From Kofleriaceae bacterium (GTDB lineage Bacteria; Myxococcota_A; Polyangia; Haliangiales; Haliangiaceae): a DNA stretch of 64,000 nucleotides. Position 1 is the stretch's first letter; every line of letters starts with the position of its first letter. The notes below the pieces were generated by a model. It saw only the letters and a program-made list of their open reading frames with translations. It made no database searches and had not been told where the DNA came from. The DNA is taken from NCBI GenBank assembly GCA_020633495.1, contig JACKDR010000027.1, forward strand, positions 1-64,000. Reading direction: 5' to 3'. Below, piece by piece: positions 59,455 to 64,000 of the stretch. The translations under genes were made by a program, and so were the position numbers.

Positions 59455-60617
59455 CGGAACTCCTGCACGCTGGCCTCGCGGAGGCGCGAGGTCAGGGGGA
59501 TCGCCGACGGGCACACGTAGTGGCACGCGCCGCACCCGAAGCAGCGCAGCACCTCCGGGCCGGGACGCTCGACCAGCAGCGGCACCGGCAGCCCGATCGG
59601 ACACGCGTCGACGCAGCGGCCGCAACGGATGCAGGGATGCTCGGCGCGGGCCCCTACCTCGGCCGCGGTCAGCGCGAGCACGCCGCCGGTGCCCGCGGTG
59701 ATCACGTCGTCCGGCGCCACACCGTGGCCCATCATCGGCCCGCCGGCGACGATCGCGGCGGCGTGCGCCGGGTCGACGCCGCAGGCGGCGAGCACCTCGG
59801 CGATCGGGGTCCCGATCAGGACCTGGTAATTGCCCGGCCGGCGGACCGCGCCCCCCGCGACCGTGATCACCCGCGACACCAGCGGTTCACCGAGGCACAC
59901 CGCCCGGTGCAGCGCCCGCACCGACTGCACGTTGAGCACCAGCGCGCCGACGTCGCGCGGCAGCTTGCGGACCGGGATGTCTCGGCCCAGTTGATCGCGC
60001 ACGACGAAGCGCTCGTAGCCGGCCGGATAGTAGGCCTCGCGATCGACGACGACGCCGGCGCGGGCGCCGACGGCGCGCATCGCGAGCGCGAGCCCGCAGT
60101 CGAGCTCGTCGCGGTGCTCGCTGAGGACGCGGTGGTCGCAGGTGAAGTACGGCTCGCTTTCGCAGCCGTTGACGAGCACGGTGTCGATGGGATGCGCAGG
60201 ATCGAGCTTGGCGTAGGTCGGGAACATGCCGCCACCGAGGCCGACGATCCCGGCCTCCCGCGCTGCGGCGACGACCTCGTCGCGATCGAGCGATCCGGGG
60301 TCGCGGTGGCGGCCCTCGATCGTCGCCGCGGCCGGCGCGCCGTGGACGGCGATCGCGCCGTCGACCACCTCCACCCGGCCACCCAGCGGCGTGTGGACGC
60401 GTCGCTGCCAGCGCGCGGTGGCCGGGCTCCGCGCGACCAGGGCGTGCGCCGCGACCAGCTCGCCCGTCGCGACCGCGAGGTCGAGGCCGGCCACCGGCAA
60501 CCTGACGGTGGCCGGCGGCGGCAGCCAGACGATCGCGGCGTCGCGGGTCAACTTGCGCGTCGGCACCGGCGCGGCCAGGCCGAGCAGCGCCGCGATGCGC
60601 GCGCGCAGGGCGCTCAT
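59445..60617 (-). CDS. RnfC-like iron-sulfur/FMN subunit
   Basis: A 390-residue soluble subunit. Residues about 100-330 are NuoF/RnfC-like: AGIVGLGGGMFPTYAKL (FMN), VNGCESEPYFTCDHR, VVDREAYYPAGYERF. The C-terminus has two [4Fe-4S] sites: CIRCGRCVDACP and CFGCGACHYVCPS. In Rnf complexes this subunit exchanges electrons with NADH or ferredoxin. ATG 60617 has GGAGG five bases upstream and overlaps the cytochrome stop. RnfB is not in the window. Confidence 0.93.
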   Translation of the reverse strand: MSALRARIAALLGLAAPVPTRKLTRDAAIVWLPPPATVRLPVAGLDLAVATGELVAAHALVARSPATARWQRRVHTPLGGRVEVVDGAIAVHGAPAAATIEGRHRDPGSLDRDEVVAAAREAGIVGLGGGMFPTYAKLDPAHPIDTVLVNGCESEPYFTCDHRVLSEHRDELDCGLALAMRAVGARAGVVVDREAYYPAGYERFVVRDQLGRDIPVRKLPRDVGALVLNVQSVRALHRAVCLGEPLVSRVITVAGGAVRRPGNYQVLIGTPIAEVLAACGVDPAHAAAIVAGGPMMGHGVAPDDVITAGTGGVLALTAAEVGARAEHPCIRCGRCVDACPIGLPVPLLVERPGPEVLRCFGCGACHYVCPSAIPLTSRLREASVQEFRWE

Positions 60618-60931
60618 CGAACCTCCGCCGCCGTCCGCCACCGCTCGGTGGCGTCGTGGCAGCTACTGCAGCTCGCGACGAAGCCGGCGCGGTGACAGGC
60701 CGCGCAGCCGCCCCGCTGGCGCGCCGCGTCGGCGTGGGCGCGCCGCGCCGCGGGATCGCGCCCGGGCGAGGTCACGCCGTCGTCATGCCACGCTGGACGT
60801 CGGCGCGCGTGACACGGTGGGCAGCCCGCCGGATCGCTCGCCGCGACCGGCGCCGTCTCGACCGGCGCGGCGATCAGCGACGCGATGACCACGACGGCCA
60901 CGCAGCCGAGCGGGATCACGAGGCGGGTCAT
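60614..60931 (-). CDS. tri-haem cytochrome c, membrane-anchored
   Basis: A 105-residue protein with an N-terminal membrane anchor (LVIPLGCVAVVVIASLIAAP). Three c-type haem sites CPPCH, CAACH and CSSCH are spaced in the small periplasmic domain. It lies between the large cytochrome-like gene and rnfC with 4-bp overlaps on both sides, so it is an integral part of the operon and probably the electron carrier between the periplasmic cytochrome and the Rnf-like core. Confidence 0.93.
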   Translation of the reverse strand: MTRLVIPLGCVAVVVIASLIAAPVETAPVAASDPAGCPPCHARRRPAWHDDGVTSPGRDPAARRAHADAARQRGGCAACHRAGFVASCSSCHDATERWRTAAEVR

Positions 60932-63900
60932 GGTAGGTGGGCCCTCCGGTCGGGCGCGCCGAGATCGAGCCAGCGCGTCCACGTCAGCAGGTCGTCGGCC
61001 GCCAACGAGCCGTGCGGCGCGGCGGGCGCGTCGCCGTCGGCGCCGAGCTCCCGCCCCAGCAGCCGCTCGGCCAGCGGGCTGCGGCTCGACAGGCCGCCCG
61101 GGTCGATCCAGCGCGACAGCGCGGCGCGCGCGCCGCGCCCCGTGAGGTCGAGCGCCGCCGCCGGCGCGGCGCCACCGTGGCAGCCCGTGCAGGCGCGGGC
61201 GACGATCGGCGCGATGTCCTCGGCGTAGCCGATGGCGATCGGCGTCGCGGCGGCGGGCGGCGGACGGCGGGCGCCGCGTTCGGCGTCCCACATCGCCTCG
61301 GTGCGCGACGCGCTGGTCACCGCGTCGGGCACGCCGAACGAGGTCATCCGGGAACCGGACAGCGAGCCGTGGCAGCCGGCGCAGGTCTGCGCGAACAGGG
61401 CGCGCGGGATCGAGAGCGCGTGCTTCTCCCCGGGGTGGGCGTATAGCCACCGGCCGGGCCTCGACAGCGCCAGCCGGTCCGCCGACAGCGCCTGTAGATC
61501 GAAGGGCACGCCGGACGGGATCGTGGCCTGGAACGAGCCGTCGTCGGCGAGCGGCACCTCGGCGAGGATCAGCTGTCGCGGTGGCCCGGCGTCGCCAGCA
61601 CGCCGCGGCTCGGCGGCGACCACCCGGGCCCACCGGATCTGCCGCCACGTCGGCGTCGCGACGCCGTCGGCGCCGAGCCCCGGGGCATCGAGGTGGTGCG
61701 CGCCGATGGGCGCGGTCTGCTCGAAGAAGGCCGCCAGCAGGACGAGGTCGTAGACCTCGAGCAGCGCGGGCGTGGCGGCGGGGTATCCCGCGAAGCCGGC
61801 GATCGTGCCGGGCGGACCGAACACCGTCTCGGCGCGCTTGATCGGCTTGTGGAACGGCTCCTTGGCCCGCCCACGCACCGGCACTGGCCACAGCTCGCTG
61901 GCGGGGCCGCCGACGACGAGCTCGCGCCGGACGCGCCCGGGACCGAGCCCGTCGGCGGCGTGGAACGACGGGGCAGGCACGAGGCGGACCAGGTCGAAGT
62001 CCGGCGCCGCCGTGGGGTCCTCGAGGTCGAGCGGCCCCGGCGCGTACGCCGCGAGCAGGCTGCCGTCGGGCAGCGGCGTGACGTCACGATAGACGCCGCC
62101 AGGAGAGATGCCGCCGACCCGCACGTCGTCGTCGAGCGGCACCCAGCTGCGGACGAAGGTCTGCTGCGAGTGCGCTGGCAGGCCGTGGTCGAGCGGGTGG
62201 TCGGCGTCGTCGAGCGCGTTGCGGGGGTCCAGCGGCGGCCCCAGCTGGTGGTCGCCGATCGCGATCAGCCCGCCCCACCACGAGTCGGCGTCGCGTCCGA
62301 TCCGAGCCTCGAGCCCGTCGGGGAGCTCCCGGTTCCCGGCGAGGATCGGCAGCTCGGACCGGTTGCCGAAATGGGTGTGGAAGTCGGACCCGTCGTCGTG
62401 GACGCGGAAGATCGCGCCGTCGAAGTACGGCCGCTCGCCTAGCCACCCGGTGCGTAGCGCGGTGACGAAGATCTCGCCGGTCGAGCGCATCGCCGGCCGG
62501 CGCACCTGGCCGGCTGCCCAGGTCATCCGTCGCGTCGTGGTCGCGAACGCCGCGGCCTCGTCGCCGGGCGCGGCGTGCCGCATGCGGTAGAGGTCGTAGC
62601 TCGGCGCCATCCGCGGCGTCGCCTCGATCACGTAGTGAGTCGTCGGGTCGACCGCGGCCGGCAGCGGGGCGTCGAGCTCGAGGCGGCCCGGGCGCGACGC
62701 GGCGATGCGCCGCACGACGCCGGTTGCGGGACCTCGCACGATCCGGACCGCGCGGCCGTCGAACGTCCCGGCGCGCTCGGTGCGCTCGTCGTCGAGGATC
62801 GTCCGCGTGTCACCGCCTTCGGCCTCGCCGAGCACGCCCTGCGGGCTGGAGATCGCCCACTCCCCGGACGCGTTCGAGACCATCACGACGACCACGCGGT
62901 CGAGGTCGGTGCCCGCGGGATCGTCCGGATCGGGCGCGTAGATCGGATCGCGCCAGTGCACCGCAGGATCGGTCGAGAAGGTGAGCTGGCGCGCCGCGCC
63001 GCTGGCGAGGTCGAGTTCCCAGACGTTGAACGGCTGATCGACGGCGCGGCGCATCGCGAACACGACCCGGCGCGCCCGGTAGTCGAGCGAGGGCGTGCGC
63101 ACGTCGATCGGGCCGTCCGGGTGCAGCGCCGCGGTCAGGTTGCGCTCGGTGCCGTCGGGCTGGCGCCACCAAAGGTCCGCGCCGGGCAGGAACGCGTCGT
63201 CCTCGAAGAAGCGCTCGGGCGTGGCGCGGGGGCGGCGCACGAACAGCAGCCCGCGGTCCGAGGGATCGACGCCGGTGCGCGCGCGCGCGGCCGCGGCCTC
63301 CAGACGCAGCCAGCCGACGATCGCCTGATAGTCCGGATCGCCACGATCGAAGAAGCGGTTGCCACCCTTGTGCTGGATGCCTCCCTGCTCGATCGGGATG
63401 TTCTTGAGCAGCTGCCGCGATTCCTCGACGTCGCCGTCGAGCGCGACCAGCCGCGCTTGCCCGGTGCGCGCGCCAAGCATCGAGGCGCGGTTGCGCTCGA
63501 GGGCGGCGCGGGTGTAGCCGCCGTCGAGCAGCGGGATGCCGGGCTCGAGCTTGAGGTCCGAGAACGAGCCCGGCCCGTGGCACGCCGCCCCCAGGCAGCC
63601 CTCGCGTTCGAGGACGGGCATGACCTGATCGGCGAACGCGCGCGCCGCCGCATCGAGCGGTGGCGCCGTGGCCGGCGGCGCCTCGACCCGCAACCACCCG
63701 CGGAGGGTCGCGAAGTCCGGGTCGTCGGGGCCCGCGAACACCACGGGGTGCGTGAACGACGGGCCCGCCCAGGTCGGCGACAGCGGCGCGAGCAGCAGCG
63801 GGCTGGCGTCGGCGCCGGCGGCGCGGTCGACGAGACGCTCGGCGAGGCACGCCGCGCGTGCCCCGGCCCGCTGCGTCTCGGTGGCGAGCCGCCCGTCGGC

Positions 63901-64000
63901 GTCGACCTCCCAGCGCAGCAGGCGCTTGCCGTCGTCGCCGAGCCGCGCGAGCGCGTCCGCGGTGACGCCGTGGCAGCCGCCGCAGCGGCGCTCGAGCACC
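60928..64000 (-). CDS. large multi-haem/HzsA-like periplasmic protein, 5' end outside the window
   Basis: At least 1023 residues; the start lies beyond the right edge. Haem-type motifs are CGGCH at the very edge, CAGCH and CTGCH near the C-terminus, and a CLGAACH variant near residue 150. The middle has TolB/propeller-like strands (NVWELDLASGAARQLTFSTD, SYDLYRMRHAAPGD), a plan shared by proteins annotated as hydrazine-synthase-alpha-related (HzsA-like) in planctomycetes and myxobacteria (from memory). It overlaps the tri-haem cytochrome gene (ATGA) and is thus the first known gene of the Rnf-like operon. Oxidised substrate unknown. Confidence 0.85.
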   Translation of the reverse strand, partial: VLERRCGGCHGVTADALARLGDDGKRLLRWEVDADGRLATETQRAGARAACLAERLVDRAAGADASPLLLAPLSPTWAGPSFTHPVVFAGPDDPDFATLRGWLRVEAPPATAPPLDAAARAFADQVMPVLEREGCLGAACHGPGSFSDLKLEPGIPLLDGGYTRAALERNRASMLGARTGQARLVALDGDVEESRQLLKNIPIEQGGIQHKGGNRFFDRGDPDYQAIVGWLRLEAAAARARTGVDPSDRGLLFVRRPRATPERFFEDDAFLPGADLWWRQPDGTERNLTAALHPDGPIDVRTPSLDYRARRVVFAMRRAVDQPFNVWELDLASGAARQLTFSTDPAVHWRDPIYAPDPDDPAGTDLDRVVVVMVSNASGEWAISSPQGVLGEAEGGDTRTILDDERTERAGTFDGRAVRIVRGPATGVVRRIAASRPGRLELDAPLPAAVDPTTHYVIEATPRMAPSYDLYRMRHAAPGDEAAAFATTTRRMTWAAGQVRRPAMRSTGEIFVTALRTGWLGERPYFDGAIFRVHDDGSDFHTHFGNRSELPILAGNRELPDGLEARIGRDADSWWGGLIAIGDHQLGPPLDPRNALDDADHPLDHGLPAHSQQTFVRSWVPLDDDVRVGGISPGGVYRDVTPLPDGSLLAAYAPGPLDLEDPTAAPDFDLVRLVPAPSFHAADGLGPGRVRRELVVGGPASELWPVPVRGRAKEPFHKPIKRAETVFGPPGTIAGFAGYPAATPALLEVYDLVLLAAFFEQTAPIGAHHLDAPGLGADGVATPTWRQIRWARVVAAEPRRAGDAGPPRQLILAEVPLADDGSFQATIPSGVPFDLQALSADRLALSRPGRWLYAHPGEKHALSIPRALFAQTCAGCHGSLSGSRMTSFGVPDAVTSASRTEAMWDAERGARRPPPAAATPIAIGYAEDIAPIVARACTGCHGGAAPAAALDLTGRGARAALSRWIDPGGLSSRSPLAERLLGRELGADGDAPAAPHGSLAADDLLTWTRWLDLGAPDRRAHLP

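Overview
This is very GC-rich bacterial DNA with strong G/C preference at third codon positions. The style is that of a myxobacterium-like organism (Myxococcota, probably the Haliangium/Kofleria branch). The evidence is a Ser/Thr kinase fused to a WD40-like propeller, many lipoproteins with a short lipobox followed by a low-complexity Asp/Ala/Pro linker, FG-GAP and DUF1566 surface proteins, poly-Gly linkers, and no phage or plasmid backbone. The taxonomic placement is inference. I saw no rRNA, tRNA or CRISPR array.

Layout. 1-5544: a metallophosphoesterase lipoprotein, then a kinase-WD40 protein whose stop overlaps the Shine-Dalgarno of a 57-residue double-glycine-leader peptide (RiPP-like). 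5642-11397: two amidohydrolases, and a four-gene lipoprotein/MauG-type peroxidase operon with a perfect inverted repeat in its divergent promoter region. 11417-17859: a DUF1566 lipoprotein, a stand-alone degenerate GyrB-type ATPase domain, a secreted EEP-fold nuclease/phosphodiesterase, an aminotransferase and a second short GG-leader peptide. 18187-23454: a DUF4157-like protein ending in sixteen 11-residue repeats, small lipoproteins, a GH18-like protein with 22 consecutive glycines, and an aquaporin. 23564-32262: an NAD-linked formate dehydrogenase operon, a RIC (YtfE-like)/NnrS nitrosative-stress pair and an acyl-CoA synthetase. 32394-41704: lipoproteins, a TPR protein, an FG-GAP protein, an alpha/beta hydrolase, a degenerate 5'-nucleotidase and a CrtI-like oxidoreductase. 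41815-56672: an HtrA-like protease pair, a histone-like-tailed DUF1801 protein, a VOC protein, a radical SAM/SPASM-type protein, an IS1182-type remnant, adenosine deaminase-like, APC-USP transporter, FxsA, methyltransferase-like and MmcQ/YjbR genes. 56671-64000: a Dyp-type peroxidase fragment, a tiny membrane selenoprotein and an Rnf-like operon with c-type cytochromes.

The most notable content is selenocysteine. The formate dehydrogenase catalytic subunit is interrupted by an in-frame UGA at exactly the active-site position. It is followed 18 nt later by a GGUCU loop on a perfect 7-bp stem, the classical bacterial SECIS. A second, unrelated UGA lies inside a 57-codon membrane protein at 56899-57072, again followed by a perfect 12-bp hairpin. 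It looks like a Sec form of the small 'CxSGxC...SNP' membrane family. The formate dehydrogenase is also split unusually: the Fe4S4 piece of the molybdopterin domain is carried by the separate ferredoxin-like subunit encoded last in the operon.

Functionally, the formate dehydrogenase (NuoE-NuoF fusion, ferredoxin-like subunit, Mo/Sec subunit), the RIC/NnrS pair and the Rnf-like cytochrome operon suggest a respiratory generalist facing low oxygen or NO. The many secreted hydrolases and lipoproteins, the eCIS-associated protein and the short leader peptides suggest a predatory or socially interacting lifestyle. Both statements are inference.
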